Source of the DNA: SHWB01 sp050246875
Lineage (GTDB): Bacteria > Pseudomonadota > Alphaproteobacteria > UBA6615
Length of the DNA stretch: 64,000 nucleotides
NCBI GenBank assembly: GCA_050246875.1
Contig: JBFWVF010000004.1
Span: 186,001 to 250,000 of the forward strand
Direction: 5' to 3'
Part shown: piece after piece, positions 45,349 through 58,323 of the stretch
Layout: every line of letters starts with the position of its first letter
Position numbering within the stretch: position 1 is the stretch's first letter
The notes under the pieces: generated by a model
Seen by the model: only the letters and a program-made list of their open reading frames with translations
What the model was told of the DNA's origin: nothing
The model's database searches: none
Translations under genes and position numbers: made by a program

Positions 45349-46581
45349 CTATTCCCTTCGCAGCGCCTCGATCGGGTCGAGCCGTGCCGCCTTGCGGGCC
45401 GGATACCAGCCGAAGAAGATGCCGACCGCCGCGGCAAAGCCGAAGGCCAGCAGCACCGCGCCCGGCTCTAGCCGCAATGGCCAATCCCCGGCCGCCGCCG
45501 CGGCCTGCGAGCCGGCGATGCCGAGCACGGCGCCGATGGCGCCGCCGACCAGCGACAGGGTGACGGCCTCGACGAGGAACTGGGCGAGGATGTCGCGCGG
45601 CGCCGCGCCCACCGCCATCCGCAGGCCGATCTCGCGCGTCCGCTCGGTCACGCTCACCAGCATGATGTTCATGATGCCGATGCCGCCGACGATGAGCGAC
45701 ACCGAGGCGACGGCCGCCAGCAGGATGGTCATCACGCGAGACGACTGCGCCCGTGCCGCCAGCAGGTCGGCGATGTTGCGGATCTGGAAGTCGTCGGGCG
45801 TGCCGGGACGGATGCGGTGACGGTCGCGCAGCAGCTCGGTCACGCGCTTTTCAGTCGGACCGACCGCCTCGGGGGTCGCCACCTTGACCGAAATGGTGCC
45901 GACGGTGCGGCCGCCGAGCCAGCGCCCACCGAGGACGCGCTGCTTGGCCGTCTTCAGCGGCACCAGCACGGCATCGTCCTGATCCTGGCCGAGCGGCGTC
46001 TGGCCCTTGACGTCGAGCACGCCGACCACCTCGAACGGCACGCGGTTGATGCGCACCGTCTCGCCGACCGGCGCACGGTCGGGAAACAGCTTCGCCACTA
46101 CCGTCGTGCCGAGCAGCACGACCTTGCTACCCGCAGAAATCTCGTCCTCGGTGAAGGGCCGTCCGGTCGCCACCTCCCAGTCGCGGGCTACGAAATAGTC
46201 GCCGGTGACACCGATCACGGCGGTGAACCAGTTGGCATTGCCGGAGATAACCTGGCTGTTGCCGCGCACCGCCGGTGCAGCCACCACGACATCGGCGATT
46301 TCCGCCTCGATGGCCTCGGCATCGTCCTCCGTCAGCGTCGGCTGCGAGCCGAAGCCGAACTGCACGCCGCCCTGGGTCGAGGACCCCGGCAGCAGCAGCA
46401 GCAGGTTGGAACCGATCGACTGGATCACCTTGTCGACCTGCGCCTGCGCGCCGGCGCCGACCGAGACCATCGAGATGACCGCGGCGACGCCGATGACGAT
46501 GCCGAGCGTCGTCAGCACGCTGCGCAGCAGGTTGAGACGCAGCGACTGGACCGCCGCCAGAAGGCAGTCGGCGAGCGTCAT
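45349..46581 (-). CDS. MacB-type ABC permease (separate subunit)
   Basis: 410 residues. One N-terminal membrane helix (RSVLTTLGIVIGVAAVISMVSVG), a large periplasmic MacB-PCD domain (about 45-280), and three C-terminal helices forming the FtsX domain, with IVGGIGIMNIMLVSVTERTREIGLRMAVGA and the terminal GWYPARKAARLDPIEALR. It belongs to a mechanotransmitting efflux pump that pushes substrate from the periplasm through a MacA-TolC-like conduit. Its ATG overlaps the ATPase stop (ATGA). Confidence 0.9.
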   Translation of the reverse strand: MTLADCLLAAVQSLRLNLLRSVLTTLGIVIGVAAVISMVSVGAGAQAQVDKVIQSIGSNLLLLLPGSSTQGGVQFGFGSQPTLTEDDAEAIEAEIADVVVAAPAVRGNSQVISGNANWFTAVIGVTGDYFVARDWEVATGRPFTEDEISAGSKVVLLGTTVVAKLFPDRAPVGETVRINRVPFEVVGVLDVKGQTPLGQDQDDAVLVPLKTAKQRVLGGRWLGGRTVGTISVKVATPEAVGPTEKRVTELLRDRHRIRPGTPDDFQIRNIADLLAARAQSSRVMTILLAAVASVSLIVGGIGIMNIMLVSVTERTREIGLRMAVGAAPRDILAQFLVEAVTLSLVGGAIGAVLGIAGSQAAAAAGDWPLRLEPGAVLLAFGFAAAVGIFFGWYPARKAARLDPIEALRRE

Positions 46582-47330
46582 GCCGCGCGTTCCCGCGCAT
46601 CGAGCGCGGCCAGCGCGGCGGCCGCATCTGCCGGTTGCGACACGACCTCGTCGGAGACCAACCGGCCGTCTCGAAAGCGCAGCAGGCGGCGCGCGAAGGC
46701 CGCTACCTCCGGCTCGTGGGTGACGACGACGACGGTGATGCCATCGCGATTGAGCGCCTGGAACAAGGCCATGATCTCGATGCCGGTGCGCGTGTCGAGC
46801 GCGCCTGTCGGCTCGTCGGCGAGCAACAAGGCCGGACGCGCGACGACGGCGCGGGCGATCGCCACCCGCTGCTGCTGGCCCCCGGAAAGCTGCGTCGGCA
46901 GGTGGCCGGTGCGCTGGGCGAGGCCGACCGCGTCCAGCGCACGCAGGGCCGCGGTGCGGCGCTCGCCGCGCGGCCGGCGGCCATAAGCCAGTGGCAACTC
47001 GACATTGGCGGCGGCCGTGAGACGCGGCAGCAGGTTGAAGGACTGAAAGACGAAGCCGATGCGCGTGTTGCGGACTTGCGCCAGTTCGGCGGGCGTCGTC
47101 GCCGCCACGTCGCGGCCCTCGAAGCGATAGCTGCCGGCGGTTGGCCGGTCGAGGCAGCCGAGCAGGTTCATGAACGTCGACTTGCCGCAGCCCGACGGCC
47201 CCATGACGGCGACGAACTCGCCCGCCTCGATCGCCACGTTGATGCCGGCCAGCGCCCGCACCGTCTCGCCGCCGAGCCGGTATTCCTTGACCAACCCGTC
47301 GACCGCGACCAGCGGCATCGTGCCGGCCAT
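46578..47330 (-). CDS. MacB/LolD-type ABC ATPase (separate subunit)
   Basis: About 250 residues (ATG 47330; ATG 47318 is also possible). Walker A GPSGCGKSTFMN near residue 45, Q-loop FVFQSFNLLPRLT, signature LSGGQQQRVAIARA, Walker B LLLADEPTGALD and H-loop VVTHEPE. Starts right after the membrane-fusion gene stop and overlaps the permease gene. This is the ATPase of the first of two MacAB-like systems here. Confidence 0.9.
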   Translation of the reverse strand: MAGTMPLVAVDGLVKEYRLGGETVRALAGINVAIEAGEFVAVMGPSGCGKSTFMNLLGCLDRPTAGSYRFEGRDVAATTPAELAQVRNTRIGFVFQSFNLLPRLTAAANVELPLAYGRRPRGERRTAALRALDAVGLAQRTGHLPTQLSGGQQQRVAIARAVVARPALLLADEPTGALDTRTGIEIMALFQALNRDGITVVVVTHEPEVAAFARRLLRFRDGRLVSDEVVSQPADAAAALAALDARERAA

Positions 47331-47331
47331 C

Positions 47332-48879
47332 TCAGAAGCCCAGGCGGAGCCGCGACGAGGACACGGCGGCAGATGCCTGCTCGCCGACGACGACCCGGTC
47401 GCCCGCGGCCACCGGACCGGCGACGATTTCCGTATAGCTGCCGTCGGCGAGGCCGGCGGTGACGGCAACCTCGCGCGGCTCGCCGTCGTCGCCGACCACG
47501 AACACCGTCGCCGGCCGCGTCGCCGCCGTCGCGCGGCCGGCGAGGAAGGCCTGGTACTTCTGCCGCTGGTCCGGCCGCAGCACCGCAGCGACCTGCGCCT
47601 GCACGCCGGCGCGCAGTTCCTGCACGCGCGGTCCCATCTCGGCTGACGGCAGGCCCTGCTGGCGCAGCGCGCCGACCTGCTGACGCATGGCGGCGAAGGC
47701 GGCCCGCACCTGCTCGACCTGCCCGGCATCGAGCGCGAGGCTCTGCGTCAGGCGCGCGATGATGACCTCCGGGTCGGGCGGTGTCTGGCCGCCGGGAGCG
47801 GCGGGCGAAGACGCGGCCGGGCCCGGGGTTCCCGCTGCCGCGCCGGCCGGACGCCAGCGCAGCGCGGCGTTCGGCACGCGCAGCACGGCGGCGCGTTCGT
47901 CGTGGATCACGCGCGCGTTGGCGGTCATGCCCGGCAGCAGGCGCAGGTCGTCGTTCGCCGCCGTAACGACGACCGTATAGGTGACGACGTTCTGCACGAT
48001 GCGCGGCTGCAGCCGGACCTGCTCGACCGTGCCGGCGAACTCGCGGCCGGTGAAAGCGTCGACCGTGAAGACGGCGCGCTGGCCTGCGGCAATACGGCCG
48101 ATGTCGGCCTCGTCGACGCTGACCTCGACCTGCATCTTGCGCAGGTCCTGGGCGATCGAGAACAGCACCGGCGCCTGCAGGCTCGCCGCCACCGTCTGGC
48201 CGAGATCGACATTGCGGGCGACGACGACGCCGTCGATGGGCGAGCGGATGACGGCGCGGTCGAGATCGACCTGATTGGCGTGCAGCGACGCCTCGGCACG
48301 CTCGACCTGCGCGCGCGCGGTCACCAGTTCGGCCTCGGCGCTCTGCAGCGCGGCCTCGCGCGCGGCCACGCGCGAAAGCGACTGGGCGTGTACCGCCTCG
48401 GCGGTATCGACGACGGCGCGGGCAACATTGCCGTTGCGCAACAGATCGCGCTTGCGCTCGAGGTCGCGGGCGGCGTCGGCGAGGCCGGTGCGGACATCCT
48501 GCAGCTCGGCCCGCGCGCGGGCGACCGCCGCCGTGGCGGTGACGATGCCGGCGCGCGCCACGGCAAGCTCGGCCGTCGCCTGGCGCACCCGTGCCACGAA
48601 GGTCGCCGGATCGATACGCGCGACGATCTGGCCTGCCTTCACCTCGGTGTTGTAGTCGGCCAGCAGTTCGGCGATCTGACCGGATACCTGGCTGCCGACC
48701 TGAACGGTCACCACGGCGCCCAGGGTGCCGGTGGCCGACACCTCGGCCGTCACCGGCCCGCGGTCGGCCGCGGCAAGGCGGAATGCCGGCCTGTCGGCAC
48801 CGCCATCGCCGGCAAACAGCAGCACGGCGATCGCCACCGCGACCACCAGCGCGCCGACGCCCGCCCCCCACCGCCACAT
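47332..48879 (-). CDS. MacA-like periplasmic adaptor with Spy/CpxP-like insertion
   Basis: 515 residues, longer than the usual 370-400. An N-terminal anchor helix (GALVVAVAIAVLLFAG), barrel-sandwich/lipoyl halves (VQVGSQVSGQIAELLADYNTEV; AVIRSPIDGVVVARNVDLGQTV) around a long alpha-helical hairpin, then a beta-barrel domain. Between about residues 345 and 455 there is an extra Pro/Gly-rich linker plus helical segment with LTQSLALDAGQVEQVRAAF and VLRPDQRQKYQAF, resembling paired LTxxQ motifs of Spy/CpxP-type periplasmic proteins. The membrane-proximal domain resumes with PATVFVVGDDGEP. First gene of the adaptor-ATPase-permease operon. Confidence 0.85.
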   Translation of the reverse strand: MWRWGAGVGALVVAVAIAVLLFAGDGGADRPAFRLAAADRGPVTAEVSATGTLGAVVTVQVGSQVSGQIAELLADYNTEVKAGQIVARIDPATFVARVRQATAELAVARAGIVTATAAVARARAELQDVRTGLADAARDLERKRDLLRNGNVARAVVDTAEAVHAQSLSRVAAREAALQSAEAELVTARAQVERAEASLHANQVDLDRAVIRSPIDGVVVARNVDLGQTVAASLQAPVLFSIAQDLRKMQVEVSVDEADIGRIAAGQRAVFTVDAFTGREFAGTVEQVRLQPRIVQNVVTYTVVVTAANDDLRLLPGMTANARVIHDERAAVLRVPNAALRWRPAGAAAGTPGPAASSPAAPGGQTPPDPEVIIARLTQSLALDAGQVEQVRAAFAAMRQQVGALRQQGLPSAEMGPRVQELRAGVQAQVAAVLRPDQRQKYQAFLAGRATAATRPATVFVVGDDGEPREVAVTAGLADGSYTEIVAGPVAAGDRVVVGEQASAAVSSSRLRLGF

Positions 48880-49059
48880 GACAGCGACACCTTGCCGGAA
48901 GTGCTGTCACACATGTCCCGCGCCCGCCCCGGCCTGTCAATACAAGCGGCACCTCAGCCCCATGGAATCCGGCCGGCGGCGCTTGCGCGGGGCCACGCGC
49001 GCCGCCATCCTCCGCGACCGGCCGCAGGCAAGTGGCACGATCAGGGGCAGGAGACGGAC

Positions 49060-50115
49060 ATGGCGCTACGCACGGCACTCGTCGCCGGCGCGCTCGGCAT
49101 CACCGGGCGGGCGGTGCTCGAACATCTCGAGCGCGATCCGTCGTGGGACATCGTCGCCATGACGCGGCGCAAGCCCGACTTCCCGACGCGCGCGCGCCTG
49201 CTGCCGGTCGACCTGACCGACGCCGCCGACACGCGCGCCAAGCTCGGCGCGCTCCCCGAGGTCACGCACGTCTTCTACTGCGCCTTCCTGCAAGGCCGGA
49301 ATTTCGCCGAGGAAATCGCGCCCAACATGGCGATGCTGGCCAACCTGCTCGACGCGTTGGAGCCGGTGGCGAAGGGCCTCGCCCATGTGCAACTCATGCA
49401 CGGCGCCAAGTGGTACGGCATGCAGCTCGGCACGCTGTTCCCGACGCCGGCGCGCGAGGACGATCCGCGCCACATCCCGCCGAACTTCTACTTCGACCAG
49501 CAGGACTGGCTGGTCGAACGGCGCAAGGGCAAGGCATGGAGCTGGTCGACCATCCGGCCGCTCGGCATCTGGGGCCCGTCGGTCGACAGCTACATGAACA
49601 TGGTCAACTCGTTCGCCATCTTCGCCAGCGTATCGAAGGCGCTCGGCCTGCCGCTGCAGTGGCCGGGCCATCCCGGTACCTTTGACCGCATGGTGCAGAT
49701 CTGCGACACGGCGACGCTCGGCCACGCCATGGCATGGACCGCGACCGAGCCGAAGGCCGCCGACATGGCCTTCAACGTCACCAACGGCGACGTCACCCGC
49801 TGGCGCCGGCTATGGCCGAAGGTCTGCGGCTTCTTCGGCATGGAGGCCGGCCCGCCCCGCCCGCTCAAGCTGTCGACGGTGATGGCCGACAAGGAGCCGC
49901 TGTGGGCCGAACTGGTGAAGCGGCACGGCCTGCGGCCCTACACCATCGCGCGCCTGTCGAACTGGGCCTTTCCCGACTATGCGTGGTGGAACGACTTCGA
50001 TCAGGTGCTCGACACCAACCGCCTGCGCCTGACCGGCTTCCCCGGCTTCCGCGACACCGAGGCGACCATTACCGACCAGTTGCAGCGCCTGCGCGAAGAC
50101 CGGGTTATTCCCTAG
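49060..50115 (+). CDS. NAD-dependent epimerase/SDR, PRISE-like
   Basis: 351 residues. An N-terminal Rossmann motif (ALVAGALGITGRAVLEHL) is followed by AMTRRKPDF (NADPH-preferring Arg pair) and the extended-SDR core. Instead of the classic YxxxK, it has HGAKWYGMQLG and NFYFDQQDWL, which match the PRISE (progesterone 5-beta-reductase/iridoid-synthase-like) pattern of an active-site Tyr and shifted Lys. Also RPLGIWGPS and AFNVTNGDVTRW. It likely reduces an enone; the natural substrate is unknown. It is transcribed towards, and overlaps by 11 bp, the outer-membrane factor gene. Confidence 0.75.
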   Translation: MALRTALVAGALGITGRAVLEHLERDPSWDIVAMTRRKPDFPTRARLLPVDLTDAADTRAKLGALPEVTHVFYCAFLQGRNFAEEIAPNMAMLANLLDALEPVAKGLAHVQLMHGAKWYGMQLGTLFPTPAREDDPRHIPPNFYFDQQDWLVERRKGKAWSWSTIRPLGIWGPSVDSYMNMVNSFAIFASVSKALGLPLQWPGHPGTFDRMVQICDTATLGHAMAWTATEPKAADMAFNVTNGDVTRWRRLWPKVCGFFGMEAGPPRPLKLSTVMADKEPLWAELVKRHGLRPYTIARLSNWAFPDYAWWNDFDQVLDTNRLRLTGFPGFRDTEATITDQLQRLREDRVIP

Positions 50116-51517
50116 CGAATTCCCAGCCGCCGCCCAGCGCGACGTAGAGGTCGACCAGCGCAGTCAGGCGGGCGAGCGCGGCGTCGGCCAGCGTATCGTC
50201 GGCGGCGATGGCCGTGCTCTGCGCTGCAAGAACGTCGAGGAACGATACCGTACCGGCACGCCAGCGCGCCTCGACCAACCGCCAGGCGGTCTGCGCCTCG
50301 CGCTGCGCCGTGATGGCGAAATCGAGCCGCCGTGCGGCGGCGTCCGTGCCGGCCAACGCATCCTCGACATCGCGGAAGGCGTCGAGCACCGCGCTGCGCC
50401 AGGCGAGGCCGGCCTGGGCGCCGCGGTTGGCGGCGAGATCCTCGCTGGCCTCCAGTCGGCCGCCCTGGAAGATCGGCGCCGTCAGCGCGCCGGCCAGCGC
50501 CAGCACCGGCGATTCCAGCGTCAGCACGCTGCCAAGCGTGTCACCCGAGGCCGAGGCGCGCAGGCTGAGGTCGAACTGCGGGAAGCGCGCCGCGTGGGCG
50601 GCAGCGAGATCGTGGCTGGCAGCTTCCAGCGCTGCCTCGGCGCTGCGCAGGTCGGGGCGGCGGCGCAGCAACTCCGACGGCAGTCCGGCGGCGATCGACG
50701 GCACGACGATGCCGTCCAGAGACCGGCCGGCGACGTCGAACCCCTGCGGGTTGCGGCCGAGCAGCACCGCCAGCGCCGTCCGCGTCTGACGCTCGGTAAG
50801 CTGTAGCGCCGCCAGGGCCGCGCGCTGGCTCGCCACGGCGCTGCGCTGGCGCGACAGTTCGAGTTCGGTCACGACGCCGAAGCGTTGCTGCCCTTCCAGC
50901 AGATCGAGCACGCTCGTCGATGCCAGCAGGCTCTGCTCGGCCAGCGCGATGCGCGCCCGCGCCGCCCGCAGCGCGAAGTAGGTACGGGCCACGTCGGCGG
51001 TGAGTGTGATCGCCACGGTGGCCCGGTCGTACTCGCTGACCGTGACACGGGCGAGCGCGGCGTCGACGGCGGCGCGGTTGGCACCGAAGAGATCGACCTG
51101 ATAGCCGGCGGCAAGACCGCCCGACCACGAGGTTTCGCCGCTGAGATCGCTCGCGGTGGTCGTGCGGCCGGCGACGGTCGTCGTGCGCTTGGTCCAGGTC
51201 CGGTCGACGCCGGCATTGCCGGACAGCGTCGGCTGCAGCGCCGCCCCGGCGATGCGCGCCTGCAACTCGGCCTCGCGGATGCGCAGCACCGCCGTCGCGA
51301 GGTCGTCGTTGCCCGCCGCCGCCGCGGCGACGAGGCCATCAAGTTCGGTACTGCCGAAGCCCTGCCACCACGCCGTGTCCGGCCAGACGCCGGCGCCGTC
51401 CGGCCGCGCTTCCCAGGCCGCCGGCACGGCGACGGCCGGTTTCTCGACCGGCTGCGTCGCGAGGCAGCCGGCGAGCGACACGGCCGCGAGCAACAGCACG
51501 GAGGCACGGCGGCGCAT
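50105..51517 (-). CDS. NodT-family outer-membrane efflux lipoprotein
   Basis: 470 residues. Lipoprotein signal with lipobox LAGC at about residue 17-20, then two OEP repeats characteristic of TolC/OprM-type channels (AGNDDLATAVLRIREAELQARIA; ARFPQFDLSLRASASG; LDVLAAQSTAIAADD). It would form the trimeric outer-membrane duct for the efflux pumps on either side. ATG 51517 fits the lipobox; a longer reading would run into macB. It lies 4 bp after the fused macB and closes that operon. Confidence 0.9.
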   Translation of the reverse strand: MRRRASVLLLAAVSLAGCLATQPVEKPAVAVPAAWEARPDGAGVWPDTAWWQGFGSTELDGLVAAAAAGNDDLATAVLRIREAELQARIAGAALQPTLSGNAGVDRTWTKRTTTVAGRTTTASDLSGETSWSGGLAAGYQVDLFGANRAAVDAALARVTVSEYDRATVAITLTADVARTYFALRAARARIALAEQSLLASTSVLDLLEGQQRFGVVTELELSRQRSAVASQRAALAALQLTERQTRTALAVLLGRNPQGFDVAGRSLDGIVVPSIAAGLPSELLRRRPDLRSAEAALEAASHDLAAAHAARFPQFDLSLRASASGDTLGSVLTLESPVLALAGALTAPIFQGGRLEASEDLAANRGAQAGLAWRSAVLDAFRDVEDALAGTDAAARRLDFAITAQREAQTAWRLVEARWRAGTVSFLDVLAAQSTAIAADDTLADAALARLTALVDLYVALGGGWEFARE

Positions 51518-51521
51518 GGCG

Positions 51522-53494
<1,973 letters not shown>

Positions 53495-53498
<4 letters not shown>

Positions 53499-54661
53499 AG
53501 GCGCGGCGTCCGGGCGAAGGATGGCACGCGAGCCGCACCGGCGGGTGCGTTGTCGAGGACCACGACGTCGCCGGCGCCAAGGCCGGACTTCAGTGCCGCC
53601 GTGACGCGATTGGTAGCCGCGATTTCCACCATACGCTCGACCGGCTTGCCGTCGACCATCACTTGCACGCTCGCCTTGCCCGTCGGCCGCCCGCCGCGAC
53701 CCGCCAGGCGCAGCGCCGCCATCGGCACAAGTGGCGCGTTCTCGACGTGGGCTACGACGAAGAACACCTGCGCGCTCATCTGCGGCAGCAGGTCGTGCTC
53801 CGGATTGGCGACGTCGAACAGGGCGTTGTAGAGCACGACGTTGTTGACCACGGTGGGCGTCGGCAGGATCTGGCGCAACGTGCCGGCACGCCGCCTATCG
53901 GGCCGGCCGAGCGTGGTGAACCAGGCGGCCATGCCAGGCACGAGCTTCGCCACGTCGGCTTCAGCCACCTGCGCCCATACCGTCATGGTGTCGAGGTCGG
54001 CGATGCGCAGGATGATCGGCGCCTGCTGGTTGGCGTTCAGCGTCTGGCCGAGGCGGGCGAGGATGTCGACCACCGTGCCGGCCATCGGCGCCTCGATCCT
54101 CGTGTAGCCAAGGTTGGCGCGGTCGGCTTCGAGCTGCGAACGGGCCTGCTGCGACTGAGCTTCGAGGGCGGCGATCTGCGCCGCCAACACCTTGCGCTGG
54201 GCATCGGCGCTGTCGTGCGCCTCCTCACTGGTCGCCTTCTCGGCCAGCAGGCCCTGCTGGCGGCGGAACTGCCGCTCGGCGAGCGCTTGCTGCACCCGGC
54301 GCTCGGACAATTGCGCCTCCAGCACGCGCAGCGCCGCCTCGTCGGCGGCGACCCGGGCCTGGTAGACGGTGGGGTCGAGGCGGGCGAGAAGCTGACCCTT
54401 CTCGACCTTGTCGCCAACCTTGACGGCGACCTCACGCAACTGGCCCGACACCTGCGTGCCGACATCGACGTAGTCGCGCGGCTGCAACGTGCCGACGGCC
54501 GCCACGCTGTCCTCGAGCGTGCCGAGGGCAACGGTGTGCGTGCGCAATGCGGCCGGCGCCTCGGCCCGCGCCCCCCACAGCCACCAGACGCCGCCGCCGG
54601 CCACCGCCAGCATCAGCACCACCCCGATCGTCCGTCCCGCCCATCGCATCGCGCGTTCCAT
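53495..54661 (-). CDS. MacA-like periplasmic adaptor
   Basis: About 388 residues (ATG 54661; neighbouring ATGs at 54664 and 54649 are possible, with GAGG just upstream). An N-terminal anchor (GVVLMLAVAGGGVWWLWG), lipoyl halves (YVDVGTQVSGQLREVAVKVGDKVEKGQLLARLD; RIEAPMAGTVVDILARLGQT), a long coiled-coil hairpin between them, and beta-barrel and membrane-proximal domains. Normal length, without the insertion seen in the adaptor at 47332-48879. First gene of the macA-macB-nodT operon. Confidence 0.9.
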
Positions 54662-54709
54662 CATCCTCGAACGGGCCACAGGCGAGATTCCTGCGCCCGG
54701 ACGGAGCAT

Positions 54710-55132
54710 TCAGTCATCGTGGCCGGCCGTCCCCCGCGTCCGTTTGACGGTCGACCGGCGGCGCTTCGATTCGAGCCGGCGCATCTTCGAGCCCAGGGTC
54801 GGCTTCGTCGGCCGTCGCGGACGGGGCGGAACGGCGGCCGTGCGGATCAGGTCGATCAGGCGATCCACCGCATCACGGCGATTGGCTTCCTGCGTACGGT
54901 GACGGCGGGCGTCGATCTGCAGGACGCCATCGGCCGACAGGCGCCGGCCGGCCAGACGGACGAGCCGGGCCTTTACCGCGTCACTCAGGGATGGCGAGGC
55001 CGCGAGATCGAAGCGGAGTTCCACCGCCGTCGCGACCTTGTTGACGTTCTGCCCGCCGGGTCCCGAGGCGCGGACGAAACGGAATCTCAGTTCGTCCTCG
55101 CCCAGGGAAATCGTCGGCGTTACCCGGATCAT
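54710..55132 (-). CDS. arfB: Alternative ribosome-rescue peptidyl-tRNA hydrolase ArfB
   Basis: 140 residues. The catalytic loop GPGGQNVNK has GGQ at residues 26-28, within the release-factor-like domain. The basic C-terminal tail (KMRRLESKRRRSTVKRTR) enters the empty mRNA channel of stalled ribosomes. Length matches E. coli ArfB (YaeJ, 140). The ATG follows GAGGAGAC. It is 48 bp before the macA gene, possibly co-transcribed, and divergent from the carboxypeptidase gene. Confidence 0.93.
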   Translation of the reverse strand: MIRVTPTISLGEDELRFRFVRASGPGGQNVNKVATAVELRFDLAASPSLSDAVKARLVRLAGRRLSADGVLQIDARRHRTQEANRRDAVDRLIDLIRTAAVPPRPRRPTKPTLGSKMRRLESKRRRSTVKRTRGTAGHDD

Positions 55133-55189
55133 GCCGTCTCCTCGCGCTTGGCGCTGGATTTCACCGCCTGTGGCGGCGAAGGTGGCACC

Positions 55190-56314
55190 ATGCACACCCA
55201 TCCCGTCGTCACGGCCGCCTTCGACAGCGGCAACATCGAAGTGCTCGACGCCGGCGATCCCGCCGGCATCCGCCTCGCCATCCGCCCCGACAGCAAGGCA
55301 GCCTACCATCAGTGGTTCCACTTCCGCGTCTCCTGCGCGCCCGGCACGGATCTCGTGCTGCGGCTGGAGAATGCCGGCTCATCGTCCTACCCGCGTGGCT
55401 GGGAAGGCTACAGCGCGGTCGTCTCGGAAGATCGCCTTGCATGGCGGCGCGCCGAGACGGCTTACGAGGGCGGCGTCCTGACCATCCGTTACCGTGCGAC
55501 AGGATCGCTGGTCTGGTTCGCCGCCTTCGCGCCCTACCCGCTGGAACGCCACCACGACCTCGTCGCCCGTGTCGCCGCGGCACCGGGTGTGCGCCATGCC
55601 GTGCTGGCGACGACGGCCGACGGCCACGATCTCGACCTGCTGACGATCGGAGAGGGGCCGGCGCCGGTATGGACCATCGCGCGTCAGCACCCCGGCGAAG
55701 CGATGGCCGAGTGGTGGATGGAGGGCTTCCTTGCCCGCCTCGCCGACCCGGCCGACGCGCTGGCGCGCGCTCTGCGCGGCAAGGCAACCTTCCACGTCGT
55801 TCCCAACATGAACCCGGACGGCACCAAGCGCGGCCACCTGCGCACCAACGCCCACGGCGTCGACCTCAACCGCGCCTGGGCAACGCCCGATCCGGCGACG
55901 GCGCCGGAGGTGTTCCATGTCGCAGCCCGCATGCGCGAGACGGGCGTCGCGCTGGCGCTCGACGTGCATGGCGAGGAAGGCCTGCCCTGGGTGTTCCTCG
56001 CCGGGCCGGATGGCGTGCCGTCGCGCACCGAGCGCCAGGCCGCGCTGACAAGCCTGCTGCGCACATCGTGGATCGCCGCCTGCCCCGACCTGCAGGCCGA
56101 GCACGGCTACCCTTCGGCCGCACCCGGCAAGGCCGACCTGCGCATCGGCTGCAACTGGATCGCCGAAACCTTCGGTTGCCCCGCCGGCACGCTGGAGATG
56201 CCGTTCAAGGACAACAGCAACGCGCCCGATCCCGTCGCCGGCTGGTCGCCGGCTCGCTCCATGCGCCTGGGCGCCGCCGCGCTCGACGCCATCGCGGCGG
56301 TGCTGGCGGCCTGA
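55190..56314 (+). CDS. M14 family zinc carboxypeptidase, cytosolic (CCP/AGBL-like)
   Basis: 374 residues. An N-terminal beta domain (about 1-120; WFHFRVSCAPG, GYSAVVSEDRLAWRRAETAY) of the kind found in cytosolic carboxypeptidases precedes the catalytic domain. Zinc ligands are His and Glu in RQHPGEAMAEWW and His in LALDVHGEEG; substrate-binding MNPDGTKRGHLRTNAHGVDLNR and the catalytic Glu in GTLEMPFKDN are present. No signal peptide. Bacterial members may trim acidic or glutamylated peptides; the true substrate is unknown. Confidence 0.87.
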   Translation: MHTHPVVTAAFDSGNIEVLDAGDPAGIRLAIRPDSKAAYHQWFHFRVSCAPGTDLVLRLENAGSSSYPRGWEGYSAVVSEDRLAWRRAETAYEGGVLTIRYRATGSLVWFAAFAPYPLERHHDLVARVAAAPGVRHAVLATTADGHDLDLLTIGEGPAPVWTIARQHPGEAMAEWWMEGFLARLADPADALARALRGKATFHVVPNMNPDGTKRGHLRTNAHGVDLNRAWATPDPATAPEVFHVAARMRETGVALALDVHGEEGLPWVFLAGPDGVPSRTERQAALTSLLRTSWIAACPDLQAEHGYPSAAPGKADLRIGCNWIAETFGCPAGTLEMPFKDNSNAPDPVAGWSPARSMRLGAAALDAIAAVLAA

Positions 56315-56721
56315 TCACTTCCGCCGATGCAGGGTGAGGGCGATTTCGTCGAGCGCCATCTGCTCGGCACGGCGCGCCGCGGTGGCGGCGCGCTCGGCGC
56401 GGAGGTGGATCGCCTGCTCGATGCGCTTGAGTTCGCGCCACGCCTCGCTGACGCGGTCGCGCGCGGCGGCGATCTCGCCGCTGGCGGCAGCCAGCGCCGC
56501 GTCGAGGCGGGAACGGCGGCCGCGCAGCGCGCTGGCCCAGGCGGGCAGGGTCAGCGCCCAGCTCGGATCGGCCCGCGCCAACGCCGCTTCGCGCGCCTCG
56601 TCGATGTCGATGGCCGCCCGCTCGGCGACGAGCTGGGCGTGACGGCGCTCCAGATCGGCCAGCGAGCGGCGCTGGGCATCGAGCCCCTCCTTGCGCAGCC
56701 GTGCCAGGGTGGCGAGGCCGC

Positions 56722-56725
<4 letters not shown>
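56315..56725 (-). CDS. fliJ: Flagellar FliJ-like protein
   Basis: 136 residues, almost entirely alpha-helical coiled coil (LRKEGLDAQRRSLADLERRHAQLVAERAAI; ELKRIEQAIHLRAERAATAARRAEQMALDE). Assignment rests on size, coiled-coil nature and overlap with fliI (ATG 56725 inside the end of fliI), since FliJ is poorly conserved. FliJ acts as the central stalk of the FliI hexamer in the flagellar export ATPase. It ends back-to-back with the carboxypeptidase gene. Confidence 0.8.
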
Positions 56726-58068
<1,343 letters not shown>

Positions 58069-58323
58069 GTCCGTCCCTGCCGCTTGCCCGCCGGCCAGTG
58101 CCAGCGTTAACCCTCCGCCGGCAATCGGGCCGGCGATTGGCGCGATCCTGCGGCGGCGGCGCTTAAGGCAGGGTAAACGCCGGGCCGCCGGCCTTTCCGA
58201 CGACGGCCGGCATTTCCTTAAAATTGCAAGTTTTCGTTAACCATTTCGGTCTAGCCTGTTAACGAATTGGCAAACGGGTCCACCGCACCTGGCAAGTCTG
58301 CGGCCCCGGGGGGAGCAAGTGCG
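58069..58323. promoter_or_regulatory. fliI-ctrA divergent control region with TTAA motifs
   Basis: 255 bp of GC-rich sequence that contains an unusual set of TTAA sites: TTAACC at 58107, TTAA at 58163 and 58218, TTAACCAT at 58237, TTAACG at 58259, plus TTAACC at 58061 in fliI. CtrA recognises TTAA-N7-TTAAC and the shorter TTAACCAT half-site. No full double site with 7-nt spacing is seen, so autoregulation is likely but inferred. Confidence 0.55.
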
